A stretch of 64,000 bases of DNA, from NCBI GenBank assembly GCA_937915865.1, contig CALGIG010000052.1, positions 82,679-146,678 on the forward strand, in the 5' to 3' direction. Under the pieces are notes generated by a model. It saw only the letters and a list, made by a program, of their open reading frames with translations, was not told the DNA's origin and searched no databases. This DNA is from an uncultured Prolixibacteraceae bacterium. Its GTDB lineage: Bacteria > Bacteroidota > Bacteroidia > Bacteroidales > Prolixibacteraceae. This document shows positions 7,115 through 16,257 of the stretch, piece by piece. Position 1 is the first letter of the stretch, and each line of letters opens with the position of its first letter. The position numbers and the translations under genes are program-made.

Positions 7115-8283
7115 GCGTTGATAAAGGCTTCAAGTTTAGGAAAATTATTTAGCTGAGTATTCAATAATCTGCTAGCCGTTGTAGGTTCAATACTACCACC
7201 TCGAAAAGCATCTAATACAACCTGTGTAAAAAGAAAACTATTTTTATTAACAAGAAGTCTAAAATAATCAGGACCACCTTTTTGTTTTTTTTGTTTAGCT
7301 TTTTTCTCCTCTTCCCTTTTCAAAAAAGCTTTAAACTCTATATCAGCCGTAGCTTTTAATTGACGATATTTATTTAAAGAAATCTGGTTTAAATTATATG
7401 CTCGAACTAATAATGCAAAAGTACTAACACCTAAAGCCTTTGAAGTTTTAAATATATTAGCAAATGAATCAAAAGTTTTATTATCAATTTCATTCATTAT
7501 AGAAACTGGCATAAGAGCATTTGAAGCCACTTCATTACAAAACAACTCAATTGGATGTAATGATTCTTTATTACTCAAACCAGACTCAATCTCATTTGAA
7601 ATACCAGATTCAGCAATCCATATATGTGCAAGCTCATGAACTAATGTAAAAAGTTGAGGAGCATTCCAGTCATCAGAATTAACAAAAATAAAAGGAGCGT
7701 ATTTGTCAGCTACAGAAAAGCCTTGTAATTCCTCATTATTCAACAACAATCTCGAATGAATAAAGCTTGTTCGAGATATGAAAATTCCTTTCGCTTCGGC
7801 TTTATTAATCCATTCTTTTATGGGATTGTCAGAAACATAATGTAACGGTGAAATTTGAAGCGTCTGTAATATATCATTTGCAACCAAGATCGGATTTGAG
7901 CTTACATTGTATTTACCAACAAATGACAACGGTTCTTCTTCATTTTCTTGATAGACATCACTAATCCATGCTTGTTTTTGCTGTATTTCACGAATAATAA
8001 ATATAGAAGCCGTGCTTAATGGCTCTGAATTAGGTTTACGAAAATCTTGCAATGGCTTAAAGTCTCGCGGAACCTCAGGCAAGAAAAAAAGAGCAAAAGG
8101 TCTTCTATAAGCTTTGGCAAGCGTTTCCGCTTGCCTAATCGTCGGATGAGCTTCTCCTTCTTCCCATTCTTTCAATCGTTCAGGCTCAACAGGGACTTTT
8201 GCAGCAGCAACCTCCAAGGATATCCGTGCGGATTCCCTTGCCCATTTGAGCACTTTTGGAGTTATGTATGCCTTGTCTGCCAT
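7111..8283 (-). CDS. XRE-family HTH / ImmA-IrrE zinc protease-like protein
   Basis: The protein is 390 residues. Residues about 1-65 form an XRE helix-turn-helix (VLKWARESARISLEVAAAKV, then LKEWEEGEAHPTIRQAETLA, RPFALFFL). Residues about 195-270 hold the ImmA/IrrE metallopeptidase core with the zinc motif His216-Glu217-Leu-Ala-His220. A lysine-rich linker near 340-350 leads to a C-terminal helical segment. With the coupled PIN protein it forms a probable toxin-antitoxin module, in which it likely represses the operon and may respond to stress or protease signals. A TAATTTTG -7 element lies upstream (8306-8313). Confidence 0.9.
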   Translation of the reverse strand: MADKAYITPKVLKWARESARISLEVAAAKVPVEPERLKEWEEGEAHPTIRQAETLAKAYRRPFALFFLPEVPRDFKPLQDFRKPNSEPLSTASIFIIREIQQKQAWISDVYQENEEEPLSFVGKYNVSSNPILVANDILQTLQISPLHYVSDNPIKEWINKAEAKGIFISRTSFIHSRLLLNNEELQGFSVADKYAPFIFVNSDDWNAPQLFTLVHELAHIWIAESGISNEIESGLSNKESLHPIELFCNEVASNALMPVSIMNEIDNKTFDSFANIFKTSKALGVSTFALLVRAYNLNQISLNKYRQLKATADIEFKAFLKREEEKKAKQKKQKGGPDYFRLLVNKNSFLFTQVVLDAFRGGSIEPTTASRLLNTQLNNFPKLEAFINA

Positions 8284-8305
8284 ATAACCAATACTATCTT
8301 TGGTT

Positions 8306-8313
8306 CAAAATTA
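8306..8313 (-). promoter_or_regulatory. -7 element for ImmA-PIN operon
   Basis: The minus strand reads TAATTTTG (TAnnTTTG), 23 bases before the ImmA/IrrE start codon. The -33 element is not obvious. Confidence 0.45.
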
Positions 8314-8419
8314 ATCCAAATATTATAAAACTGTCATCTGAATGAAGAGATTTCACAAATATATTCTAAAAGCTGTAATGTTCTGTTCGTGAGCGATTTT
8401 AGCCTTGCAGGTAACACTG

Positions 8420-8442
8420 TATATCCACAGAGTGTGGATATA
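8420..8442. repeat. Perfect 10-bp palindrome in the 8.3-8.9 kb gap
   Basis: TATATCCACA-gag-TGTGGATATA forms a perfect 10-pair stem with a 3-base loop. The surrounding 617-base gap (8284-8900) between the divergent ImmA gene and the PUL 1 sigma gene holds no gene I can support. It also contains a partly palindromic TACCCC...GGGG stretch near 8760-8795. Confidence 0.6.
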
Positions 8443-8900
8443 TCCGCATTACCCCGAGTGGGATGTATTCGTTAAAACACTGATTGTGTGAAATGTATCT
8501 AATTCGTGTTTCATTGTCGATAGTAATTAGGTTGAGTTTATAAATGAATCGCCTTGAATTGAGAATCAGCCTCAAGCTTCGTAATCAAATTTATGATATT
8601 CACTCTAAAAATCAAATATATCCAACTGATTTTGTGCCTGATCTAAACTTTTTTTTCTTCACCGTAATCATCAATTTCTTCCCTGCAATCATCAATTCCC
8701 GTCGATGAATTCCCGATTTAGTGATGCGAATTATTAAATGTAGTACTTCGTTTTTAGCTTACCCCGCATGTCGGCAAGGGCGTGAGGGGCCAGGTAATAA
8801 AATCACCAGGTTTGTTGAAAATAGTATTAAATGTATTTCTAATAATTATCCTAAAAAATCCTTTAATTTGCCTGACTGTATTCACTTGCCCTATTATTTG

Positions 8901-9494
8901 ATGAACTCAACAACATCTGATATTTTAAAAAAAGAAAAGTTACTTTTCCTTGAATTCCAGCAAGGTAATTCAGCTTTTTTCGATTATTTTTTTGATAAAT
9001 ATTATCAGGGACTTTGTGTTTATGCCTATCGTTTATTAAAATCGGAGACCGAAGCTGAAGATTTGGTGCAAGATTTTTTTGTTCGTATACTTGAAAATAG
9101 GAAACATATTTTTATCGATTCGAGCGTTAAATCCTATTTTATCCGTTCTGTTCATAACCGGTGCCTCGATATACTCGACCACCGAAAGGTGAAAGTATCT
9201 CACGAACAATTTCACCTCAAAATGGCAAATGATGATGTTTGGCAGGAATACCCACTTCTAGACAATGAACTAACGCAACAAATAGAAAAGGCCATTAAAA
9301 ATTTGCCCGACAGTATTCGTGATACATTTCTCCTGAATCGTTTCGACGGATTGAGTTATCAACAAATTGCCACTCAGCAAAATGTATCGGTAAAAACAAT
9401 CGAATACCGTATCAGTAAAGCGCTTACTTTACTCCGCAGGGAGCTTGGCGACTACTTGGTTGTGCTCCTAATTTTTGGAAAAATAAATTTTTAA
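8901..9494 (+). CDS. ECF RNA polymerase sigma factor, PUL 1
   Basis: This is a 197-residue Bacteroidota-type ECF sigma factor. Region 2 spans about residues 25-95 (YAYRLLKSETEAEDLVQDFF, then SYFIRSVHNRCLDILDHRK). Region 4 is near 130-180 (NLPDSIRDTFLLNRFDGLSY, then NVSVKTIEYRISKAL). I chose ATG 8901 rather than the first ATG at 8721, since the extra 60 residues (with FLAYPACRQGREGPG) are translated palindromic intergenic DNA, and family members start near here. It is followed by a FecR-type anti-sigma and should switch on the downstream susCD when SusC signals substrate uptake. Confidence 0.9.
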   Translation: MNSTTSDILKKEKLLFLEFQQGNSAFFDYFFDKYYQGLCVYAYRLLKSETEAEDLVQDFFVRILENRKHIFIDSSVKSYFIRSVHNRCLDILDHRKVKVSHEQFHLKMANDDVWQEYPLLDNELTQQIEKAIKNLPDSIRDTFLLNRFDGLSYQQIATQQNVSVKTIEYRISKALTLLRRELGDYLVVLLIFGKINF

Positions 9495-9557
9495 AAAAAG
9501 CTTCTGTTGGTTTAGGGTGGCCGAACTCTATCCCGTCATATAAAAGCAGTAAACAAA

Positions 9558-10622
9558 ATGGAAATACACGAAAACATACCCGAATTTTTATTGGCTTATC
9601 TTTCCGGACAAGCCGATATCGAACAGGAAAAGCTCGCTAAACAGTGGCTCGATTATCCTGAAAATGCTGAATTGTTCAGGCAATTAACGCAGATCAACAG
9701 TCTGGTCTCCGATTTAGGAATGCTCAATCGTTTCGATGTTCAAAAAGGCAGGCAACAGGTACTGCATAAATATAAAGCTAACCGGGTAAAAGTTGTTTTG
9801 TCATGGATACAACGCGTGGCAGCAATCCTTTTTATCCCTGTTTTATTAAGCGGTGTATGGTTTTTTCTGAAGCAGAACGAATTAAGCAAAGAACTAAACG
9901 TATTGACGGTAAATCAGGAAGTTATTACGCAACCTGGCACTAAATCTCATTTATTTTTACCCGATAGTACCGAAGTATGGCTTAATTCCTCCAGCGTTTT
10001 ACATTTTCCTTCTGTTTTTCGAGGTAACGAGCGCCGGATAAGCCTCCAGGGAGAAGCAATATTTAAAGTATTTAAGAATAAGCAAAAACCATTCATTGTT
10101 AGTACCAGCGCTATGGATATTGAAGCTGTTGGTACTGAGTTTAATGTGTCGTCATATTCCGGAGATTTAAAGCTATCAACTACATTGGCCGAAGGAAAAG
10201 TGAAAATTACCGACAAGGCTGATGCATCAAAAGTTATTTTCCTCAATCCGGGGAAACAGGTAACCTACAATACATCGAACAAAACATATAAAACCGAGAA
10301 TGTTCGTGTTGAAGATGTAATTGCCTGGCGTGATGGTATTTTAATCTTCAATGAAACACCGTTTTATGAAGTGGTTGCCAAACTGGGCCGGTGGTTTAAT
10401 GCCGATATTCAAATTAGCGATAAGGAAATAGCAAATTATCGTTTTACGGGCACTTTTACCAGCGAAAGCCTCGATCAGGTGCTTGATTTATTAACCATGT
10501 CGACACCCATTACTTATACAAGCAGCAAACGAGAAATTTTGAGCGATAAAACATACTCGAAACAGGAGATAAAAATTTGGTGCAAACCAACTCGAAAATT
10601 AATCAAAAAGGAAAAAATATAG
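9558..10622 (+). CDS. FecR-family anti-sigma factor, PUL 1
   Basis: This is a 354-residue inner-membrane anti-sigma regulator. A cytoplasmic N-terminal sigma-binding segment is followed by one membrane helix around residues 85-107 (VAAILFIPVLLSGVWFFL). The periplasmic FecR domain follows (TQPGTKSHLFLPDSTEVWLN, then SSVLHFPSVF, GEAIFKV). The C-terminal DUF4974-type domain comes last (ILIFNETPFYEVVAKLGRWF, YRFTGTFTSESLDQVLDLL). It relays SusC/STN signalling to the sigma factor encoded 63 bases upstream. The tail (KIWCKPTRKLIKKEKI) is somewhat longer and more basic than usual. Confidence 0.92.
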   Translation: MEIHENIPEFLLAYLSGQADIEQEKLAKQWLDYPENAELFRQLTQINSLVSDLGMLNRFDVQKGRQQVLHKYKANRVKVVLSWIQRVAAILFIPVLLSGVWFFLKQNELSKELNVLTVNQEVITQPGTKSHLFLPDSTEVWLNSSSVLHFPSVFRGNERRISLQGEAIFKVFKNKQKPFIVSTSAMDIEAVGTEFNVSSYSGDLKLSTTLAEGKVKITDKADASKVIFLNPGKQVTYNTSNKTYKTENVRVEDVIAWRDGILIFNETPFYEVVAKLGRWFNADIQISDKEIANYRFTGTFTSESLDQVLDLLTMSTPITYTSSKREILSDKTYSKQEIKIWCKPTRKLIKKEKI

Positions 10623-10651
10623 CCTATGAATTGAAAATGCACGTAAACGAA

Positions 10652-10677
10652 TCAGGGCAGTTCCCCAACTGCCCTGA
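10652..10677 (+). promoter_or_regulatory. GC-rich hairpin between fecR and susC, PUL 1
   Basis: TCAGGGCAGTT-cccc-AACTGCCCTGA is a perfect 11-pair stem 30 bases after the fecR stop. A second smaller stem (AACCGT/ACGGTT, about 10686-10704) with following T-rich bases comes before susC. It could be a terminator or attenuator that separates regulator and transporter expression. PULs 2 and 3 have an equivalent hairpin in the same place. Confidence 0.6.
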
Positions 10678-10743
10678 AATTCGATAACCGTCTGAATCAC
10701 GGTTAAATTTTTAATTTATTAAATCAAAAAGTTATTCAAACGT

Positions 10744-13700
10744 ATGAAAAAAAACCGAAATCACCTATGGGATGATGAGATTCGTCATTCAATGGAAAAA
10801 ATTTTTACTGTTATGAAGCTTACAGTTATCATCTGTCTTCTGGTTATTACTCAGGCTTTTGCCCTGAAGTCTTATTCACAGCGAACTTTAATAAATCTGA
10901 AAATGACCAATGTCTCGATTAAAGAAGTTTTGCGTGAAATTGAAGATAAAAGTGATTTTTATTTCTTGTATAATAACGACCTGATTGATGTGGACCGGAA
11001 GGTAAACATTGAAGTCAAAAATGAGAAAATTCAGGATGTGCTTACACAGCTATTTTCTGATCAAAGCATCAATTTTATGGTTAAGGAACGGCAGATTGTA
11101 TTATCTCCGTCTCTTTCAGAAACTGGATATAATGCAGTTCAGCAAAAATTGAAAGCAGTTTCAGGAAAAGTTACCGATCAGTCGGGGGCGCCATTGCCCG
11201 GTGCTTCCGTAGTGGTTAAGGGGACAATTAATGGAACAATAACCGATGCCAATGGGAATTACACATTAGCTAATGTACCTGTTGATGCAGTACTCCAATT
11301 TACTTTTGTGGGGATGAAGAGTGAAGAGGTTAAAATATCTGGAAAAAATACGATCAATGCTGTTTTACAGGAAGAATCGGTAGGAATTGACGAAGTCGTT
11401 GCTATTGGATACGGAACAGCCAAAAAGAGGGAAACTGTTGGCGCAATTTCCAAAATTGGAGGAGATGAGATTACAAAATTGCCAACGACTTCAATATCTC
11501 AATCATTGCAAGGGATGGCTGCCGGTGTTAATGTTACCAATACAGGTGGTGGAACTCCGGGCGCCGGAAACCAAATTAATATCAGGGGGTTAAAGTCAAT
11601 AAGCCTGAGTTCCGACCCGCTCTGGATTGTCGATGGAGTTCCAATTTTCACTTCCTCTGATGCTTTGGCAGTGAATGGTGTACGGGCCGCTTCTCCCATA
11701 TCGATGTTAAATCCTAACGATATTGCGTCAATTGAAGTATTGAAGGATGCTGCTGCAACAGCCATTTATGGAAACAGGGCTTCGGGTGGTGTAATTATAA
11801 TTACTACAAAATCGAGTAAAAAGAAAGAAACAGATGTGGCTGTAAATTACGACGGAGGTATTTCTGAACTACCATTTACGCAAACTTCAGTTTTTACGAA
11901 TAATATTGAGTATATGGCTATTCGCGATGAAGCCATGAAAAATACAGGAGGTACAGATTTTCAACCATCGTTTTTCGGACAACAATTTCCAAATGATCCA
12001 GGATTTACCAGAGAGATGGCGTTGAATACCAATACCGACCACTTGTCGGCTATGGCCCAAACTGCTCATTTTCACCAGGTAGGGTTATCTGCCAATAAAG
12101 GTTTCGATACAGGAGGCATGCTTTTTTCGCTGAGCTACAGAGACGAAGAAGGCGTTTTGCGCCATAACGACTTAAAACGTCTAACAGCAAGGTTTAGCAC
12201 CAATTTTAAACTTATTGATTTTCTTGAATTAGGTGCAAGCGCTAATATCATGTATATGGAAACAAATGGCGTTCGAACAGGTTATGGAAAATTAGCCGGT
12301 GGTTGGGACCAATGGTTCCAGATGGCTCCATTTTTTAAACTATATGACCCGACAAGCGCTTCGGGATACTGGTTCCCCGAAAGTGGTTATAATGCTGCAG
12401 CCTATCACGACCCCAAATTAATCAGGAACAATAGCGGCGAATTTCGTACACTTGCCAATACATACATGAAGGTTGATCTTCCGGTTAAAGGATTAACGAT
12501 AAGGGGTGAGGCTGGTACTGATGTAACTTATACCAATAGCTCATACTGGCGCTCGGGTTTACTTTCTCCAACTAACTTAAGCGAAGCTCAGGAAAAGGCA
12601 GTTAACCGTGCTGTTTTTACATGGAATGGGGTTATTAATTACAACCGCACTTTTGCTGATATTCATAGTGTAAATATTACCGCAGGAGGTGAAGCAACCA
12701 AAAATTACAGTTATTATCGTTCGGCAAGCGGACAAAATGTAGCCACAGGTTATCCTGAATTAATTAATCCGGATAAATCGATGGCGATGACTGCCGATGG
12801 TCACCGAGGTAACGATCTTTCAATGGCCGGTTTCTTTTTTAGAGGGAACTATTCGTACAAAGGGAAATACATTTTCAATGGGAGCATTCGTTACGACGGG
12901 CACTCAGCGCTTAGTAAAGATAACCGGTGGGCTAGCTTTTCCGCAGCCGGTTTGGGTTGGACCATCAGTGAAGAAAATTTCATGAAAGGAATAAAGTGGC
13001 TAAGCACATTAAAACTCAGGGGAAGCTATGGTACTACCGGAAACACCAATATGACTTCGGACATGCTTATCATGACCTGGAGTATTCTTAACGACCGCCA
13101 TTGGGGAGGCTCAACCATTACTTCGAGCCAGAACTGGGGACCTTCGGGCAGTTCCGATTTAAAATGGGAAACCACCACTTCTTATGATTTTGGATTTGAC
13201 TTTGGTCTTTTCAGAGACAGAATCAATGGTTCGTTTGCAGTTTATGTTCAGGATATTAAAGACCTGATTATGAAATGTCAGGTTCCTCCATCAATAGGTT
13301 ATCACAATGCCTACAACTGGAAAAACGTTGGCGACCTTCAGAACAAGGGAGTTGAATTTAATATCTCATCGGTAAATATTAATTCTAAAAGCGGATTTCG
13401 CTGGACTTCTGACTTTAATTTTAGTACCAATAAAAATGAAATCAAACGGCTGAATGATGAAGAAAAAGGGAAAGGTGCCGTTCAGGATAACATTTATATA
13501 AGGAAAGAAGGTGAATCATTAAATACTTATTATTTACCTAAATATACGCATATAAACACAGAAAATGGCCTTTATATGGAGGACGAATTGGATAAAGACA
13601 AATGGAACAACGAGTATGTAACCGTTTCAACCGGGAAGCAAATACCAATGATTGGTACTAACCCGGGCAACAATAAATTTATCCATTCGGGAAAAACACC

Positions 13701-14208
13701 TCAGCCCAAATGGTATGGTGGTTTTTCCAATAATTTTTACTATAAAGGATTTGACCTGAATATACAGTTGAACTTTGCCGGCGGGAACTGGATTATCGAC
13801 GATAAACTGGCCGGAAAGATTTCGATGGATGTTGAAAATATAGGACGAGAACTAATTGGAAATTATTGGCAAAAGGCCGGTGATAACAAAAGGTTTGGCC
13901 GTATCGCCCAAAACGATAAAGTACCATTCGATTTACAAGGCAATGCTTCAGCCGGAGGAAACACAATGACTATTGAAAATACAAGTTTTGTGCTTGAACG
14001 TGGCGATTTTATCAGATTAAGAAACTTGCAACTTGGTTACACTCTGCCCAATAAACTTACAGCCAGGGCCAAAATAAATAGTGTGAGGTTTTACGTAGGT
14101 GGAAGTAATCTCTTCGTAATAACTGATTATACAGGATTCGATCCTGAATCGATGAATGCAGTTCCTACTCCGAGAACAGTAAACTTTGGCTTTTCTTTTA
14201 AATTGTAA
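10744..14208 (+). CDS. SusC/RagA-family TonB-dependent outer-membrane transporter, PUL 1
   Basis: This is an 1154-residue SusC-like receptor. After the signal region (about residues 18-45) comes an STN signalling domain (about 50-120, NLKMTNVSIKEVLREIE...), which matches FecR/sigma control. Next come a carboxypeptidase-regulatory-like domain (about 138-212, SGKVTDQSGAPLPGASVVVK), the SusC signature DEVVAIGYG, a plug domain (to about 350, with LKDAAATAIYGNRASGGVIII) and a 22-strand barrel ending VNFGFSFKL. It imports oligosaccharides delivered by the SusD lipoprotein encoded 20-44 bases downstream. Substrate class is suggested only by the nearby GH105, that is unsaturated uronic-acid-containing glycans. 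Confidence 0.96.
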   Translation: MKKNRNHLWDDEIRHSMEKIFTVMKLTVIICLLVITQAFALKSYSQRTLINLKMTNVSIKEVLREIEDKSDFYFLYNNDLIDVDRKVNIEVKNEKIQDVLTQLFSDQSINFMVKERQIVLSPSLSETGYNAVQQKLKAVSGKVTDQSGAPLPGASVVVKGTINGTITDANGNYTLANVPVDAVLQFTFVGMKSEEVKISGKNTINAVLQEESVGIDEVVAIGYGTAKKRETVGAISKIGGDEITKLPTTSISQSLQGMAAGVNVTNTGGGTPGAGNQINIRGLKSISLSSDPLWIVDGVPIFTSSDALAVNGVRAASPISMLNPNDIASIEVLKDAAATAIYGNRASGGVIIITTKSSKKKETDVAVNYDGGISELPFTQTSVFTNNIEYMAIRDEAMKNTGGTDFQPSFFGQQFPNDPGFTREMALNTNTDHLSAMAQTAHFHQVGLSANKGFDTGGMLFSLSYRDEEGVLRHNDLKRLTARFSTNFKLIDFLELGASANIMYMETNGVRTGYGKLAGGWDQWFQMAPFFKLYDPTSASGYWFPESGYNAAAYHDPKLIRNNSGEFRTLANTYMKVDLPVKGLTIRGEAGTDVTYTNSSYWRSGLLSPTNLSEAQEKAVNRAVFTWNGVINYNRTFADIHSVNITAGGEATKNYSYYRSASGQNVATGYPELINPDKSMAMTADGHRGNDLSMAGFFFRGNYSYKGKYIFNGSIRYDGHSALSKDNRWASFSAAGLGWTISEENFMKGIKWLSTLKLRGSYGTTGNTNMTSDMLIMTWSILNDRHWGGSTITSSQNWGPSGSSDLKWETTTSYDFGFDFGLFRDRINGSFAVYVQDIKDLIMKCQVPPSIGYHNAYNWKNVGDLQNKGVEFNISSVNINSKSGFRWTSDFNFSTNKNEIKRLNDEEKGKGAVQDNIYIRKEGESLNTYYLPKYTHINTENGLYMEDELDKDKWNNEYVTVSTGKQIPMIGTNPGNNKFIHSGKTPQPKWYGGFSNNFYYKGFDLNIQLNFAGGNWIIDDKLAGKISMDVENIGRELIGNYWQKAGDNKRFGRIAQNDKVPFDLQGNASAGGNTMTIENTSFVLERGDFIRLRNLQLGYTLPNKLTARAKINSVRFYVGGSNLFVITDYTGFDPESMNAVPTPRTVNFGFSFKL

Positions 14209-14252
14209 TGGACTGATTAATAAATAGTATGATGAATGTCTCACTATTAAAC

Positions 14253-16097
14253 ATGAAAAAAATGAAAATGAATAAAACAACAATAATACTTTCCTCATTA
14301 ATATTTTGTTTGGGATTGTTTTCGTGTAGCAATGAATTTTTTGATAATCCCAGGCCTCAGGAAAAGCCCTGGACATCGACATTAACTTTAGATCAGTTGG
14401 TTACAGAATGTTACAGATTGGTTTTGTGGGAAGGTCGTACCCGTGGCAATTTTGCTTCGTTCGATTATATGATGTCGGGATGTAGCCAGACGGCCGCTAT
14501 TTCGAACGACCTTTTCGACGATTGTAATACAATTTGGTATGAACGCCGTTTCACCGACAACACCACCAGCCAGATGGCCGATTTATGGGCAACCCTTTAT
14601 ACTGCTATTTACGGGACTAATTCAGGAATAGAATTTGATCAGGAAAACAGTGGAAATCCATTTAATCTTAACCTTTTAAGCGCCGATTACATTCAGAACT
14701 ACAAAAGGCAGATTGGCGAACTTTATTTTATCAGGGCTTATGCTTATTATTTTCTTGCCCGCATTTGGTGCTTTCCATATAACGATGCCAACAAAGGAAA
14801 AACTGGTATTATCCTATCAACCGAACCAAAATCCTCGACAAATGAATTAAAATTGGGCTCGGTTGGAGATATTTATAATCAGATAGTTGCTGATTTGAAG
14901 GAGGCTATTGATCTTTTGCCAAATGATATAACCGGGAATGGGTGGAGTGCAACAACAATTTACAATTGCGGCAGGGCTAACAAGTATGTTGCAAAATCGT
15001 TGCTTGCCAAAATCTATTTTGTAATGGGGCAATATGCTGATGCCGAAAAATTACTGGATGATGTTATCTCATCGGGAGTTTATAAACTGGAAGAAGTATA
15101 TAAGCCTTTTATTAGTAACGATCGTAGTTATAAGCCTTCCGAAAGTATATGGGAATTTAATACAGGCGATCCGGCAGGAAAACGAGATTGGTCGCGGCAA
15201 CTGAATTACCACGGAGTTGGGTTTAATTACCGTCATTTTAATGGCGCTGACCATTTTGGGAATTTCCTTTACGATCCTGTTACAAAACTTCCATTGACTA
15301 CAATGACTGCACTCGATTGGAACTCTTGTTCAATTTCGTATTATATTCTTCGCCAGGCTGGATGGATGGAAACTGATAAAGGTCACACCTTTGCCAGGCC
15401 TTACAATGGTGACCCAATTAGCCGGGATACAGCCTTTACTGCCGATGCTAAAACCGATTTGCGCTTCCAGCAGTTGTTCCATGTAACGAAAGGCGCCTGC
15501 TATGGTTTTCCAGCCGGCGACCCCCGAAACCGGAGTATTGTAAAGCCTAAAATCCTTTCTGGTGGTGCCCCTGATTTATCAGGTGGAAAAACCCTGGAAC
15601 AATTCTATAAAGAAATGCGGGAATACCTTGAATACGAGCCCGATGCTGCCGAACCACGAAGAACAGCCGGGACCCGCCAGGTGTATGTCGATAAATTCTT
15701 CCGTGGGCCCGATAATGGACTTAGTACTGGCGCCGCAATGACTAAATTTCCGATGATTCGTTTAGGCGAACTTATTTTAATTAAAGCCTGGATTTTACAA
15801 CATGATGGAAAAAGTGCGCAGGCAGCTGTTGAGTTAAATAAGATTTGGAACAGGGCCAACCCAACAAATCTGGATAGATATACTGCATCAAATACAAACC
15901 ATCAGGCCGTTTACCAGGAATATATAAAAGAAATGCTGGGCGAAAATGGAATTTACGAATTCCAGCTGGCAACCCACATGACCATTCCTAAAGGGGATAA
16001 CCCATTCAGTACAGTTTCCGATATTTCATACCCTTATGAAAACCTTGTTTTTGCAATTCCTGAAAGAGAAACATCATTGAATCCCATTTTTCAGTAG
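14253..16097 (+). CDS. SusD/RagB-family glycan-binding lipoprotein, PUL 1
   Basis: This is a 614-residue lipoprotein that caps the SusC barrel at the cell surface. I prefer the ATG at 14253 over 14229 because it starts the lipoprotein signal (KMNKTTIILSS then FCLGLFSC, lipidated Cys). TPR-like helices include YIQNYKRQIGELYFIRAYAY and KYVAKSLLAKIYFVMGQYAD, and the C-terminal RagB domain includes FPMIRLGELILIKAWILQH. It is longer than most SusD proteins (about 500-550), with insertions between 330 and 480. A strong terminator follows. Confidence 0.94.
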   Translation: MKKMKMNKTTIILSSLIFCLGLFSCSNEFFDNPRPQEKPWTSTLTLDQLVTECYRLVLWEGRTRGNFASFDYMMSGCSQTAAISNDLFDDCNTIWYERRFTDNTTSQMADLWATLYTAIYGTNSGIEFDQENSGNPFNLNLLSADYIQNYKRQIGELYFIRAYAYYFLARIWCFPYNDANKGKTGIILSTEPKSSTNELKLGSVGDIYNQIVADLKEAIDLLPNDITGNGWSATTIYNCGRANKYVAKSLLAKIYFVMGQYADAEKLLDDVISSGVYKLEEVYKPFISNDRSYKPSESIWEFNTGDPAGKRDWSRQLNYHGVGFNYRHFNGADHFGNFLYDPVTKLPLTTMTALDWNSCSISYYILRQAGWMETDKGHTFARPYNGDPISRDTAFTADAKTDLRFQQLFHVTKGACYGFPAGDPRNRSIVKPKILSGGAPDLSGGKTLEQFYKEMREYLEYEPDAAEPRRTAGTRQVYVDKFFRGPDNGLSTGAAMTKFPMIRLGELILIKAWILQHDGKSAQAAVELNKIWNRANPTNLDRYTASNTNHQAVYQEYIKEMLGENGIYEFQLATHMTIPKGDNPFSTVSDISYPYENLVFAIPERETSLNPIFQ

Positions 16098-16126
16098 AAT
16101 TATTTTTATAGATACAATTAGTTTTA

Positions 16127-16160
16127 AAAGAGGTTGTTCTGTTTTAAGAGCAGCCTCTTT
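16127..16160 (+). terminator. Terminator after PUL 1 susD
   Basis: AAAGAGGTTGTTCT-gtttta-AGAGCAGCCTCTTT gives a 14-pair stem with two G-U pairs, followed by CTTTTTATAC. A good intrinsic terminator separating susCD from the GH105 gene. Confidence 0.8.
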
Positions 16161-16257
16161 CTTTTTATACAATTTGTATTCTGTATGTGTTGAAGGTTCC
16201 GGATTTTATTCTTTTATTGTGTTAATTTTTTGGTCTGTTTACTAAACCTTATGCACC

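Noticed and set aside
8721..8900. Longer N-terminus for the PUL 1 sigma factor
   Set aside because: The extra 60 residues translate palindromic intergenic DNA and do not look like sigma factor sequence; the ATG at 8901 gives the usual family length.
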